Positions 9,276 to 21,044 of a stretch of 25,772 bases of DNA are shown one piece after another. Every line of letters starts with the position of its first letter. Position 1 is the first letter of the stretch. The notes below the pieces were generated by a model. It saw nothing but the letters and a program-made list of their open reading frames with translations, ran no database searches and was not told the DNA's origin. This DNA is from Chromera velia (taxonomy: Eukaryota; Sar; Chromeraceae), in assembly GCA_018398765.1 (NCBI GenBank), contig JAHBMJ010001097.1, positions 10,278-36,049 on the forward strand, written 5' to 3'. Made by a program: the position numbers and the translations under genes.

Positions 9276-12200
9276 TGTCCGTCAAGTCAGCCTCCTGCGA
9301 CTAAGTCTGTGAATCAGTCACTGGCGCAGTCTTCCAGTCAGTCATTCAGTCGGTCCGCAAGGATACCAGTCAACCAACCAATCAGCCAGACAGGCAGGCA
9401 GGCCCGCAAGCAGGAAGACAGACGGTCAATCTGTGTGCCCACACACGTCCATCTATCTGAGTGCGTGTCTGTCTATCTGTTTGCAGATTGCCGGGCTCTC
9501 CCGAGTCCCCGCCTCCACAGGGATGACAGCAGAGTGTCCAATTTCCACCTGGGCGGCGGGACTGGACCCGTCTGGTCCCTTCGGGCCGATCGGAGGGGGG
9601 GGCGTGATCTCGTCTTCTGCAGCCGCAGCAGCCTCAGGGGGGGTGGACGCAGCGATGCCGTCCGGGGCCGTCCAGGCGTCAGCATCCCCAGCAGAGGCGG
9701 GGGGAGTGAGGGCTCCCTTTGGCGTCCATGGGGGGGGCGTGCATGGGGAGGGCGAGGCCCCTGGAGAGGTTCGCGTGCTTCGCATAGCTCTACTGAAGGA
9801 GCGACCGGAAACGGGTGCAATGTTTGCAAGGGTGATCGACGCGGCAGTTGCACAGATTGCGTCTGCTGTCCCAGCGATGCACCCTTTGGACTTGCTGATG
9901 CTCCCTCCTGCTATTCTGCTCCGAATTTTCAAACACCCCCATTTCCTTGATAGGGCACCTTGGGCGGTGGACCGCGTGCACTCTCGATCCTGCAGTGTGT
10001 GTGTGGGTACAGGAAGAGAGTTGGGGGGACACGGGGCTGCGTTGATGGAGTCCTTCAATGCACGTGTCCCGACTGCAGTTGCTGTGTCCCCTCTAGGCGT
10101 TGTATTGAAGAGACTGGTGGGACAGTACTCTTTGCAGGCTACTTTCAGATCTCTGTTCGAGACAGTAGCCACTTTCGTGAGGGTGAGGGGGGACGAATTC
10201 TCAGACTCAGAAGTGTGTGACATCTGCTCTGTGCTGAGTGTCCCCCTTTCGGCGACGACCTCGGCGTGTGGGGGGGAAGAGGGGAAGTTTCAGAGAGAAA
10301 ATGATGGAGGGTTCAACTGTGAGAAGGGGGAGGGGGAAACGGACTCTGCGGAGCAGAAAGAAGAAGAAGAGGGAGAAGAGGAAATAGACCGAACAGGATC
10401 CGCCCAACGTGACGAATTCCATGCAGACGTTGAATCTCTGTTTCGGTCCTCTCTCACACCGATACTGCAGGGCTTGTCCCCCCTTCCCCTTTTGTCCTTG
10501 ATGAGGACTGCAACTGGAAGGAAAAGCAAAACATTGCAGTCACAAATAGCAACTATGATCACTGCCCAACCGCAAGCGCGACTGCCTGCGTGGGTTGACA
10601 CACTTGACTCCCGAAAAAGAAAAGGACGGCCCTCAAAAGAGCTCGCAGAGAAACAAAAACTGCACAATGGAGAGCAGGAGAGAAATGAGAGGGCCGTCAC
10701 GCTCTCAAGACAGCTAGTGGGTCTCGATGCAGATACTTTTCTTTCTTTTCTCACCACAGCGGGTGCAAGAAGAGACGAAGTATCCTTCTCAACAATCATC
10801 TGCGCTCTCCTACCGCCCTTGCCTTCTGATCTTGCCCTGTCCGTTTTCGCTCTCCGATCTCAACTGTCTAACCTCCGAGGTGAGCCCGGAATGTGCCCCA
10901 CCGGCCCGTCTGACGGGAGTGACACCGTCCGACACTCCAATGGTCTCTCTCCTCGGTTGAGACACCAAAAGGAGACGCCAATTGAGGCTCTGGTACAGGG
11001 ACACTGCCCCCTTCCCTGCTTCACTTCGAAGGGGGTGGGCTCAAGTGTCCCCGGCTCCTTTGGACAGGACCGTCGAGTCTCCTTCCTCCCCCTGAACCGA
11101 CCGATGCAGCAGTCACTGAGCTTTCAGGCTCCAGACACGCACCTTGAAGACACTCGACAACTCTCCAACAGAATTGGCCCACAGCCCCCAGAGTTCAATG
11201 AAGAGACGGACGGTATGAGAGATGGGGAAGGAGAACGAGTGCCGGTTGAGAAAGATGGACGCCGCTTTCGTTCGGTCCGCCCGATTCCCTTCAATCCTGC
11301 AGCCACAGCCCCACCCGCAGGAAGCCCTTGGGTGCAATCGTCCGGCCTCCCTAAAACAAACCCAGGTGCCCCCGCACCCCCACCAGTTTCCGGCCCATTC
11401 CCACCTCCAGACTCTGAGTCAGTCTCTTTCGGTCTGTGCGTGCCCCCCTTGTCCTTCTTTGACTTTGAGAGTCCCCATCCGGATCCCGACTCCAAGGACT
11501 CCACTTACAGCTCCTCAGCCTCACCAACCTCCTCACGCCCTGTCTCTGCGTCTTCCAAGGGGCCAGAGTCCGAGTCTGAAAATGGGTACGAGACAGCAGA
11601 GCCCATGTCAGTCAAAGGAGGTGAAGAGGGAGGGTCAGATGGAGAGCCGGTGGCAGAAAACGTTGTTGCCTCAAAAAAGGTTCAAAAAAGACCCGTTTCA
11701 CGATCGTCACATACACGGGGAAGGGGACTCAGCAAGGGTCCTCCCACGCGCCCGTCTTCTCGGAGTCGAAGTCGCTCTCAGATGGGAAGAAAGATCAGAG
11801 TGGGGCTGGGGGGACAACAGAGTCGGAATCCGTCGCTTGCCACAAAGCCGCTTTCCGACCCTAGGGTAGTGAACGCAGAAGCAGACACAGAGACGGATCA
11901 GCAAACGACACAAAGGACAGAAAAGTCCTGCGTCTCTTCGTTAGAGCCCCTTCCTGCTCCCTTCCACGTCTGTGTCCCACGGGTGCGTGTGACTGTCCGA
12001 AGAGAAGGAAAAAACGCGAACGTTTCCTGTGGGGGCGGGGAGCTCCCGCCTGGGGACGACGCGGGAGGCTTGGTAGTAGATGCAACAGCTGCATCCTTTG
12101 ACGAGTTGCCCGCCTTCGTCACCCCACGGTGTGAACAGACGCAAACAGAAGAGGTGGGGAGTGCAGAAAAAGAAAAGGGGGGGGCGGATCAGAGCCCAGA

Positions 12201-15200
12201 GCACAGGAGAGAGAGAGGAGAGCGTACTGGAAGTCCAACAGAGGAAGATCCACCCACCACGGCTCCCAATGAGAGTCGAGCTGCGACACACTCAGCCGCA
12301 GTCTCCGTGAGTGGGGGGATGGGGGAGGGATCGACAACCTCCCTCTCTGCTGCCTCTGCAAAACAGAAAGAAGGTGCACTGTCAACGGATGTTTGCAGTC
12401 TCTCTATTGTGCCCTTCAAACCTTTTCATGCGCTGTTCAAGCAGAACTTGCAGCATGAGGGGGACAAATCTCTACTATCCCCCGGAAGCGGAGACGGGGA
12501 AACTGGAATTCTAGGAGTGTCCAGAAACCAGACAGTTGAGGGGGGGGGAGAAGGAGAAGATGTGACTGCTTTCTCGACGTTCTCGTCAGTGGAACAGTCA
12601 GAAGGGGCAACTCCCGGGCGGGAGGGAATGGGGGTGGAAAGAGAAGAAAATGTGTTTGTGTGCACACCTGGAGGGACAATTTTTGACGGGTTTCCTAGGT
12701 CAGGTGCGGTGGCAAGAAGGGACTCAGATGCCTCCTCTACTGCCACCGTCGTTCAGACACGGGAAGATCACTTGGAAGGGCAGGAGGAGGATCGTTTTTT
12801 TAAATCAAGGGCGGAAGGGGGTTTTTCTTCTGTCTCGATAGAGGGGGATGATGGTGAGGCAGAAGGGACGGATCATGATTGTGCGTTGACAGAAAGACGA
12901 AGAGGGTGGGGGGACGGAGATGAAAGGGGGGAAAAGGAAAGTCTACTGAGAGAAGAAAGAGAAGAACAGGGAGAGGGACAGATTTCGACAGCACGGTTTT
13001 CCACGAGGTCATCTCCCTCGGCATTTGAGCTCCACGTGCAAAATTGCAACACCGCAATGGCACAGTGGATCAACAGGAGCCGAGGAGATCTCTATTCAGA
13101 GAAAGATCATGGAGGGGGGACAGCAGGGGCCCAGTCAGGGTCCACGACTTCAAGACACACTGGGGGCCCCGGCACAGAAGGCGGGCCCAAGCCGTTGAAG
13201 GCCCCAGATGGGGTTGAAAGTCCACCCAAAGCCCAAAATTTTGTCCCCCCGTTTCTTCAACTCCTCTACAGTCAGCCATTCCAAAACGCTTTCCGGGACC
13301 TTCGGGCGTCTCACGGGGACAGGGGGGGCACTTTGGGATCATATCGTCAGGGGGCGGGGTCGGACCCGTTGCGTGTTTTCGTGAAGAGATCTAAGCAGCA
13401 GCACCAGCGGCATAGAGACAGAGAGAGGGGCGCGCTGTTCCTTCTCAGTGCGTCTATCCAGGCAGCACATGCTTCAGGTGCTCAGATGGGGACTTGCCGT
13501 CCCATCGCACCCGGTGGCAGGGGAGGAATTCACGGAAGGCCGGGGACGAATCAGGGCGCACGACTGGGAGGCAACATGAGGGGTCTGCCGTTCACAGGGG
13601 CAGGAAAGCAAAAACACCATGCAAAGCAACGGAGACAATCCTCGAATTATAACAACGCCTACCCTGAGCCCCCTCTGACCCCCCGAGGGCCCCGTCCGCC
13701 CCTTGCCACAGGATCTGTGCAATTGGAAGTCAGAGGAGACGGGGATCTGTTCTCGTCTGTCAATGGAGGGGGGTCATCCACAGCACGCTCCACAGGATCT
13801 CAGGGTATGGGGGGCAACGGTGCTCAAACCTCCCGGACAGCAGGCACAGGAAAAGGATACGGAGATGGAGGACTTCCACCCTCCATTCGCAAGGGGGAGG
13901 ATAAGCAGTCAGTCCGATTGATGCCGACTGCAACAGCAGTGCCAATAAACGGACGCCAGCAAGGGGTCAGTGGAAAGGAAGGAAAAAAGTCTCAACGGAT
14001 GGGGGGGCACGATAACGGTGAGGGAAGGAACGGAGAGAGAGAGGTTGTAGACCTTTCTGACCTTTTGGGCCGTACCCAAATGTTTAGTTTTGCGGATTTG
14101 GTTGACACGCGGTCTTTCCTCACAGATGCCTTCGCTTCGTCCCACGGAGTGACACAGACTCAAAGTGACCCGAACCAGGGCGCTGTTCTACAGAGCTCTG
14201 CAGGAGTCTCTCTCAGGCGTCAGCCTGAATCCAGAAGGCAGCATGGGGGAAGGGGAACGAAGTTGGTCCGACGCGAAAATGAAAATGGGGGGGCAGAAAA
14301 TTCCAAGTCTCAAAGGAGAGAACGGAAAGAGGGGAGGGAGAGGGACGGGGAAGAAAGAGAAGCAGAAAGAGGGGAGAGAAGGAGACTAACGATGGAGACA
14401 CCACCTCCAGACAGGAGACGGGAGATGATGGCACAAACATTCTCCGGGCCCTTTCGAAATGCATCCAGACCTGGAGGTGCGGCAACTGATCGCCCCCCCA
14501 CAGTTCAAGACGAGAAGGACAAAGGATCATCGCTCTTCCCCCATATCGGGAGAGCTCGGGAGAACGGAAGAGCGTCCGCCTTTGGGCATGACGGTTGCCG
14601 TTCTCTTTATCGTAAGGCTTTCCAAAGGACCTTTTTTGTGCCTCATAAGATGGGAAGGAGGGGTGAAGATTTGATAGCCGAAGAAGAAGAAGAAGGAGGA
14701 GGAGGAGAAAGGGATGAAGAGACAGATCCCCAGGTCCTTGAAAGAAATTCACTAGCAAGTGGGTCCTTTCGCAGTCTTCGGTCTGGTTCAAAGGATCATC
14801 TCTCTCGTCGATCGCTGAGGCGATCAGGTAGCAGAGTTGGGACTTCGTCGGCCGGGGTGAATGGGGAAAGGGAAAGAGGCAGCAGGGGTGAGACAGAGGC
14901 AGAGGCTTCTTTTGATCTCTTGCAGGGAAGGCAGCCGGCGTCTCCTGATTCTGTGAATGAGGGGGACCCAAACATTTCTGCGAGCGTCAGAGAAACGGAA
15001 AGGGGGGGAGAGAAAAGGGGTGCTACTCTTCCTCCCATTGTGTCTGATGCGGGGTCAGAGTCCGGGCCTACTGATCACACAGAAGGACGCACAAATGCCG
15101 TTCGTGGTCAGAAAGAACGCAGCAACCCTGCTGCTGGATTCACGAGCGGCTGTGCATCCCGTTTGTGTGCCCTTGGAATGGGAGATCTTGCACGCAATGC

Positions 15201-16641
15201 AAAGGAGGGGGTGGGGGGGGCAAGCGGAGGAGAGCCTCATGTTAGAGCAGGGCTCCGATGTCATTGGGTGAGGGGGGGGCGGATTTTGGCGTTGGGCCGT
15301 CGTTCTGGTTTGAACAAGGATTTGATCAAAGAGAGCCCCTCTGTGGAGGTCTCAGAGGACCCCCACGAGTCTTTGCATCAATCTGTTTCGAGAGCAGAGA
15401 GTCTAAAGTCAATACAAGGCGAAGCGAGGATCGGTGAGGATACCAAGGGGGATACAGATGGAGAGGATGAGGAAGCGAATCGCATTCTCTCTACGTCTGT
15501 CTCCATGCAACACCTTGTGAACGAAGAAGAAGAAGGCAACGAACGTCTCTCTGCCCCGATTCCCCATTCTCTGATTTCATCCCGTCACAACTCTGAGACC
15601 TCTCTCTTGACTAAGTCTTCCTCTTCATCTCACTCCCGCCCCCCTGTGCCTGTCACAGTGCCGCCCCTTCATCTGTCCAAAATGAAGATTTCCCCCTCTC
15701 TCTCTGATCTTTCTCCAAACAAAGAACCTCAGCCAAACAACGACCCATCTGTTACACATATGCTTACAAACGACCATCAGGACGCATTCGGGGTGTCCTC
15801 CTCCTTCCCCTTGACCCTCGAGTCCGATGCTCATCAACAAAGCCGAGAAAGCCTGCAGAATGAAAAGCCGGAAGAAATTGAAGAAGAACCGTCACACCTC
15901 CATAATGTCAACTTTTCTCTCAGCCACAGAGCCTCAACCGCTCCTCAAGGGTCTCCTCCCTCTTCCTCTCGACAGACAAATTTAGCCAGTGTCCCCAAAC
16001 CCATCTTTGCAAAGGCTCTTGCAGCCCCCCTGCTTGCATTCACGATGGCATCTCCAGGGAGAGACGTGGTCCACCAACCCCTCTCCTCGCGGCGACAGGG
16101 CCAGAGACTGCTCAGCCATCGGCCCAGCACCAACGGAGGTGACCCGAGCGCCGCATCGTCCTCCTCCCCTTCCTCCCATCTCCTCGCAGCCCCACTCTCC
16201 TCATTTCAACGAACCGTCCCGGCATCCATGTTTTCTCCGAAACGAAACAATACAAAGGGTCTTTCCGGGCCCCCCGACGAAGTTTTCTCCCCCCCCCCAC
16301 AGGGAATCGGAATCTCAGGAGGCCAGGAGGGCACAGAGACCTGCCGACAGTCTCCTGTAGGGGGGGTGGCCGTTTCGTTGTTTGTGCTTTCAAGCGAGAG
16401 GGTGCAAGCGAGCGGGATGACCAGTGCGGACTTACGAGCCCTCACAGGCAGCTTAGCGAAAGCTCTAGCAGAATTCACCCAGCTCGTAGGGCCCTCTCTT
16501 CAACTGCTGTTGAGGAAAGTTCGAGCAGTGAGGGTGGAGGATGCTGTGGCAATTGCCAGGTGTGCATCGATTCTGAAGGCAGAGGTCGTGCTGGAACGCT
16601 GCAGAGAGGTACGCACGTGCAAGGGTGTTTGTGATAGTGAA

Positions 16642-16680
<39 letters not shown>

Positions 16681-18460
16681 CGTTTTGCGTGGGAGGGAGA
16701 GAGAGACAGAGAGAAAGGCTCTATTGCCCTTTTCGACATGTGTGTGCATACATATGCATTTACCCCCTCTTTACTGATTTCTGCGTGCATGTTTGCACCT
16801 GCCTGTCACCCTGTTTCTGCAACCCTCCCTGCATGTCCTGGTGTGTGCATCTGTCAATTTCTCTGCATGTCTGATCGCATCGGTGTTAAAAGTGTCTCAG
16901 TGGCTTCACTGCTGTGACCGCGCAACGAAAACTCCTGTTCCCCCTCTTTTCTCTTCTTCTCTCTCTGACTTCTTTCAGACGATCGCTGCGAACTTCGGAA
17001 GTTTCTCGTCGGAAGACCTCCAGAGCCTCCCGCCTGACTTCATCGCGTCCGTCCTCGATCACCCGCGTATGGGGGTCAGTGAAAAAATTGAAAAATTCAT
17101 TCGATCTTTGAAATCATCTTTTCAATTCGAGTTTGGCAAATGATTCTGTGCGTGCGTCATTCAAAAGAGGACAGACATTTTTTTCAAACTCTTGCAGAGG
17201 CAAGGATGAGAAAGAGTGCAGGGGGGTCTTTGTGTTCGGATTCTTCTTCTTCTTCTTCTTCTTCTTCTTTGTTTGTGCGCTTTTGCTCTTTGTCGTGGTG
17301 ACCTTTGCTGAGCGAGAAAATTTCTTGGAGTCACCATTGCATTCCTCTTGTCTTTCTTGTGACCGCTTCTAAAGGACAATTCCTCCTCTCTGTCTTCTCT
17401 GCAGGGTTTGGGGAACGACAGTGGGAACTTTGCAGTTTCTTATCTCCTTGCTCTCCAAGGAGTGATTGTCAGGGGACTTGTGGAGACTGTAGAGGAGGAG
17501 GAGGCAAAGAGGAAAGAGGCAAAAGAGGCCCCTTATGCCCCTCATGCGCAGTCTTCCTCAGGGTCACAGGGGAAGCAGGCCGCAGAGTCCATGGGAGGAG
17601 AAAAGAGCATGCACACGACCCTGAACCAATTCCAGGGGGGGAGACCCCAGACTCCTATGCAGACACAGCAGCAGGCGTACGCTGTCAGGGGTGACGGTAA
17701 AGGAGATGGAGATGGTGCCAGGGGGAGGGATCGGGTTGAAGGTCCTCTTTCAGTCTCCCCTCCGGATCCCCAGTCAAAGGAAAAAGACCAAGGCGACAAA
17801 GGGATGTCATCGTTTTACGGTCATCCCTCAGCCTCCTCGCAGAACGACCGCGTGGTCTTTGGACGGTCTTTGCATGGTATCTCTTTTGGTGCATCGACTG
17901 CTGACCAGTCGAACCTTCTGAATCCCCTTTCCTCACGACAGAGACAGATGCCATCTGGGTCGTCGTTCCAGGCCCAAACCCACAATTCGTTTGGGTTTGG
18001 GTCTGTTCATGCAGCAGTCGGGGGGGAGAGGGAGAGAGACAGAGGGTCTGCTGTGCCAGAGGGGCAGAATTTAATGAACCCCCCACGGGGAATGGGGGGG
18101 GAGGAAAAGAGAGAGAAGGAAAATCGTCAACTGGGTCTGCCCGTCCGAGTTGCTCAGATGATGCAGAGGTCGACATTCGATGCCATTGCAAGACGGATTC
18201 CCGCGTCCGCTCTGCCGTCTGACGAAGCTCGCTTGCAACAACTGCAGCGGCTTGCGCTTGATCATGGCAACGTAACTTTATTTCTCCGATGTCTGAAGAG
18301 ACTGAGAGAAATCTCAGCAGGACAGGAGACGGCAGATTCGATGCAGCACATCGGCATTGGACAGGTTGGACCAGGGAGGAGGGGGGGGTTGCAGCCGCAG
18401 GGGGGGCACTCTTCGGACTTTGGGCGCCTGCCGATTGAGTGCTTGCCTGATGTCTCCTGA
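8053..18460 (+). CDS. Giant 3117-residue BTB/BACK-like protein, four exons
   Basis: Exons 8053-9132, 9487-16608, 16979-17074 and 17405-18460 join at GT-AG sites, all phase 0, and end at TGA. Exon 1 (1-360) looks like a BTB fold split by two low-complexity insertions: HARRYFCSSSAL to LFKGILSRAF (about 111-140), LPWDFVFALEAALAFMHN (225-242), and SRVLDLYAVADVLSHCALFN (333-352). Exon 2 opens with a BACK-like part (472-515: MHPLDLLMLPPAILLRIFKH), then about 2050 residues of Gly/Ser/Arg/Glu-rich disorder. A second unit starts near 2657 (LTGSLAKALAEFTQL, VAIARCASILKAEVVLERCRE) and continues in exon 3 with NFGSFSSEDLQSLPPDFIAS and in exon 4 with FAVSYLLALQGVIVRGLVE. Near 3010-3070 is another helical segment. 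BTB/BACK proteins often recruit Cullin-3 ligases; that role here is inference. The start ATG and absence of extra introns in exon 2 are assumptions. Confidence 0.72.
9133..9486 (+). other. Intron 1 of the giant gene with CTGT repeats
   Basis: GTCAGC donor at 9133 and TTTGCAG acceptor ending at 9486. The interior holds CTGT tetramers (about 9245-9268), then CAGT- and CAGGCAGG-type short repeats. ORFs running through it are products of the repeats. Both flanks are phase 0 (…TLCQ then IAGL…). Confidence 0.75.
16609..16978 (+). other. Intron 2 of the giant gene with (TG)n
   Basis: GTACGC donor follows ERCRE and TTTCAG precedes TIAANFG. A TG array occupies 16643-16679. Reading through the donor gives only poly-Cys/Val from the repeat, which supports splicing here. 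Confidence 0.8.
17075..17404 (+). other. Intron 3 of the giant gene with (TTC)n
   Basis: GTCAGT donor after HPRMG and TCTCTGCAG acceptor before GLGNDSG. A TTC array occupies about 17241-17270. Phase is 0 on both sides. Confidence 0.8.
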
Positions 18461-18947
18461 AGGAGATACACAAGAGTTTTTTCAATCACTCACTGATGAT
18501 GGAACCACTGGTTGTCGACTGGCATCCATTCATCAGAACTTCGCCGAGTGTCGCATGTACGTTGTAGCTGGAAGGACCTTCGCGTTATTTGACCGGAATT
18601 TTAATAAACGCAATTAATTGCGCAATCGCATTGCGCAAGCGCAAGTTGAAACCTGTCCATGCATCACATCGCAAGTTCCTTGACAAGAATGTTGCTAACT
18701 TTGAACTCTTTTTGTGATTGAATGCCCTTCATTGGGCCTTCAAGAATCAAGATTAACTGAGATTATCTCTAGGATCATCTGAAATCGATGCTAGGATCGA
18801 TGTATATACACGTTCATTCACAATACTATATAATACTAGATATAATATACTAAATTGTACACAAACTTATGATTTATTATAGTCTGGAATATAGTACTAA
18901 CAGTGAAACAAGCCTAATGTTCGGGTTTATTATTTTAATAAACAAGT
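18461..18947. other. 3' flank of the giant gene, AATAAA at 18603
   Basis: An AATAAA hexamer lies 143 bases after the stop codon and could be the polyadenylation signal. Just after it are two copies of the palindrome TTGCGCAA (18618-18625 and 18631-18638). The remainder to 18947 is AT-rich with TATA-type words and no coding frame. Confidence 0.4.
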
Positions 18948-18983
18948 ATGCAATGGAGTATACTATACGTTTTAAGAGGTATC

Positions 18984-19181
18984 ATGTATGGGGGTTCTGC
19001 AACAGTCGGAGACGGCTTTGCAAACTTCTTGTTCCCCCAGTCTTTTGACGCAGTTGAGGCACTCGGAGTCGCCAAATGTCCACTCACTCCAGAAGAAGCA
19101 GCAGATACGCTAAAAGGACAACTACAGAGCAAGCAGAGGAAGCAAAACACCTACAACAACCTCGGAGCTTCAATTAACTGA
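18984..19181 (+). CDS. Short ORF of unknown function, possible gene or element fragment
   Basis: From the ATG at 18984 the frame gives 65 residues ending LGASIN before TGA. An in-frame ATG at 18948 would add 12. The composition is protein-like, with AVEALGVAKCPLTPEEAADT and a Gln/Lys-rich end. I recognise no family. It sits in repeat-rich DNA with no visible splice partner, so it may be a leftover of a larger gene or mobile element. Confidence 0.25.
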   Translation: MYGGSATVGDGFANFLFPQSFDAVEALGVAKCPLTPEEAADTLKGQLQSKQRKQNTYNNLGASIN

Positions 19182-19228
19182 GGAGACGCCTGCGAGCTGG
19201 GCTCTCTATCCCACACAGATCTAGAACC

Positions 19229-19588
19229 ATGGCAAACACGGCCGTGCCCGTGACTCCGCACGCCTGGGGGTAGGTGCCAGCCTTCCAGGTTTCTTCTTTC
19301 CTTCAATGTCGACCAGACAAGCCGCACTTACGGCCACAGCCAGTTTTTGAGAAGGCAGTGCTGTGTGGAAGAAGAAAATCGGAGGAGACTGTGAAAATCT
19401 GGGGGCATGACTCGATGAAGGTTTTCCACTTGGGTCAGGACGGCAAGTCACACGTATGTACACGCCATGGAGCACTTCAGGACGGCTGTGATGACGTGAG
19501 TTTCCCAGTATACGAACACCGGTCGGGGAAAAGCAAAGAGAATAAAGAAAAAGAGAAAAAGAGAGACTCTGAGATGGCCCAAGGATAG
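19229..19588 (+). pseudogene. ORF with good start context and one in-frame TAG
   Basis: The ATG at 19229 has a favourable context (ACCATGGC) and opens a frame that reads 14 codons (MANTAVPVTPHAWG). It meets TAG at 19271-19273 and then stays open for 104 codons to the TAG ending at 19588. The second part includes VKIWGHDSMKVFHLGQDG and a Lys/Glu-rich end. The stop lies in GGGTAGGT, which could also be a splice donor, but I found no downstream acceptor that restores a good frame. The family is unknown. A broken gene, an unseen intron, or chance are all open. Confidence 0.3.
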
Positions 19589-19987
19589 AAGAAGGCGGGT
19601 AGCTTGGCTTCCTCCGGCCATTTTTTAATCCTACAGACTAGCGTTTAAAGCCGACCTTTTTTCATAGTTCAGGACAGGCCCTTTTTGAGCCGCTGGGAGT
19701 CATTTGTCATGTTTTTGCGTATGTTTTCTCCTTTGGGAGAGGGCTGCCAAGCTTATCTCTTGCCGAACGTTGGAAGCCTTGAAGGCTAGGCCACTAGTCT
19801 AGGCAGACAACGATGGCGTATGATGATGATGTATAGGTACTATGGGGCCAGTATTAAACTAGGTGTTAAATTAGCTTTCATGCATAGAGATTTATGAAAA
19901 TGACCTAGAAAATGACATACTCTGATCGAGATTGTGTGTGCCCTCAGGCTAGTGTTTGTCACTTTTGCTTCTTAAATTTATGTTGAA
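19589..19987. other. Intergenic stretch, no gene seen
   Basis: Mixed-composition sequence with repeated CTAG-containing words (for example GACTAGCGTTTAAAG at 19637-19651, resembling GGCTAGTGTTTAAAG at 3061-3075) and an ATGATG run near 19822. No coding frame of quality. Confidence 0.4.
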
Positions 19988-20029
19988 TTGTGCATATTAG
20001 TGTATATGTGTTACTCTCACTATTACATG

Positions 20030-20640
20030 TCAGATCGTGGCATCGATTATGATAGGGAGAGAGCGGACATGTATAGAGTATTAGGAGCAGACTGGAATGA
20101 GGGAAGAGAAAAGAGGGCAAGAGAAGTTTGCGGTGAGAAAAGAGAAGGGCAAAGAGGAAGACTGCATACTGAGGCTCTGTTCAAATTTTTGATGAACGAA
20201 GGGTATAGTGCGGTGGATGAGTTTCTGGGGAGGGCGGCATTCAAAAGAAGAGTGTTTAAGGAAAGCCCAGGAAGGTACACACCTGGAAGCTCGTTAGATG
20301 AAACAGTGCTGGCAGAGAGACATAGAGTGATCATAAAAAGCTAAACAAAAAGAAAGGGAGGAATGGAAAGAAGAAAAGAGAAATAAAAGACTACCCTGGA
20401 AGCGATAGAAGCAGGAAGACAACTGAGGGAGGGAGAAGGAGAAATCGCTGAGAGAAGAATGGAAAGAGGGCGTGTAGAAAGTCAAAGTGTCCTTTCATCC
20501 TGTGTTATTGGATTGATCTGTGGAGCAGTCCCTTCTGAGCAGCCCATAGACTACAGCATGCAAAGCGCAGACAGATTGTTGTTTGTTAGCGGCCTGGGAA
20601 ACCAGGTGGGCCACGGGGTGTGGTCTAAGCCTCAGCGATG
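20030..20640 (+). pseudogene. Degenerate retroelement-like ORF tail
   Basis: One frame starting at ATG 20030 gives about 104 residues with the segment RLHTEALFKFLMNEGYSAVDEFL, ends at TAA 20342-20344, and then continues in the same frame past a second TAA, through EAIEAGRQLREGEGEIAER-type sequence to a TGA at about 20639. A Leu/Phe-rich 'LFKFL' tail followed by a GC-rich 3' segment recalls the C-terminal end and 3' UTR of LINE-type ORFs, but no reverse transcriptase or endonuclease motif is present. The assignment is a guess from style. Confidence 0.28.
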
Positions 20641-21044
20641 AGGTACACCCCCCTGCCGTTTGCGGGGGCGACCTCCATAAGACAAAACGGCGACAGTGCT
20701 CTAGGGCACCACTAAATGACTTATCACTTATCATCGATCCTCAGCTGCTAGAGATCCTGAGATTCACATTGCTGGTATGCCCGATAGTATGCCCTAGCTA
20801 GGTACATGCCTATGTATACAGCAATTACACAGTATAGTACACTACATGCATATTGTAGATATGACTTGTATTCTCATTTACAATTCAAGTTTTTATCTAC
20901 TTTTTCCCGGGAGTAGACTCGGGATCCACCTTGGGATCTATACACTAGGATCCGAGTCCACAGTATCATGACCTTAAGTAGACGCTGATTCACGTAATGA
21001 AGGCTTTGGCTGTTGTTTGGCAGAGTCCCCCCAGGGCAGACATA
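20641..21044. other. GC-rich tail then AT-rich spacer with a short inverted repeat
   Basis: 20641-20710 holds hairpin-prone GC-rich sequence (CCCCCTGCC, GGGGGCGACC). 20916-20927 and 20948-20958 form an inverted repeat, GACTCGGGATCC against GGATCCGAGTC with one gap. No gene was seen, and it forms the 3' flank of the gene at 21045. Confidence 0.45.

Noticed and set aside
10290-12400. Extra introns inside exon 2 of the giant gene
   Set aside because: The single frame stays open for 7.1 kb and both ends join in phase, so added introns are not needed. RNA data could still show some.
9453-16490. Many minus-strand ORFs of 60-256 codons opposite the giant gene
   Set aside because: GC-rich, low-complexity exons leave the opposite strand open by composition; they have no domains or splice logic.
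20560-20710. tRNA or other structured RNA in the GC-rich stretch
   Set aside because: Hairpin-prone, but no cloverleaf arms, TTCRA box or anticodon loop could be placed.
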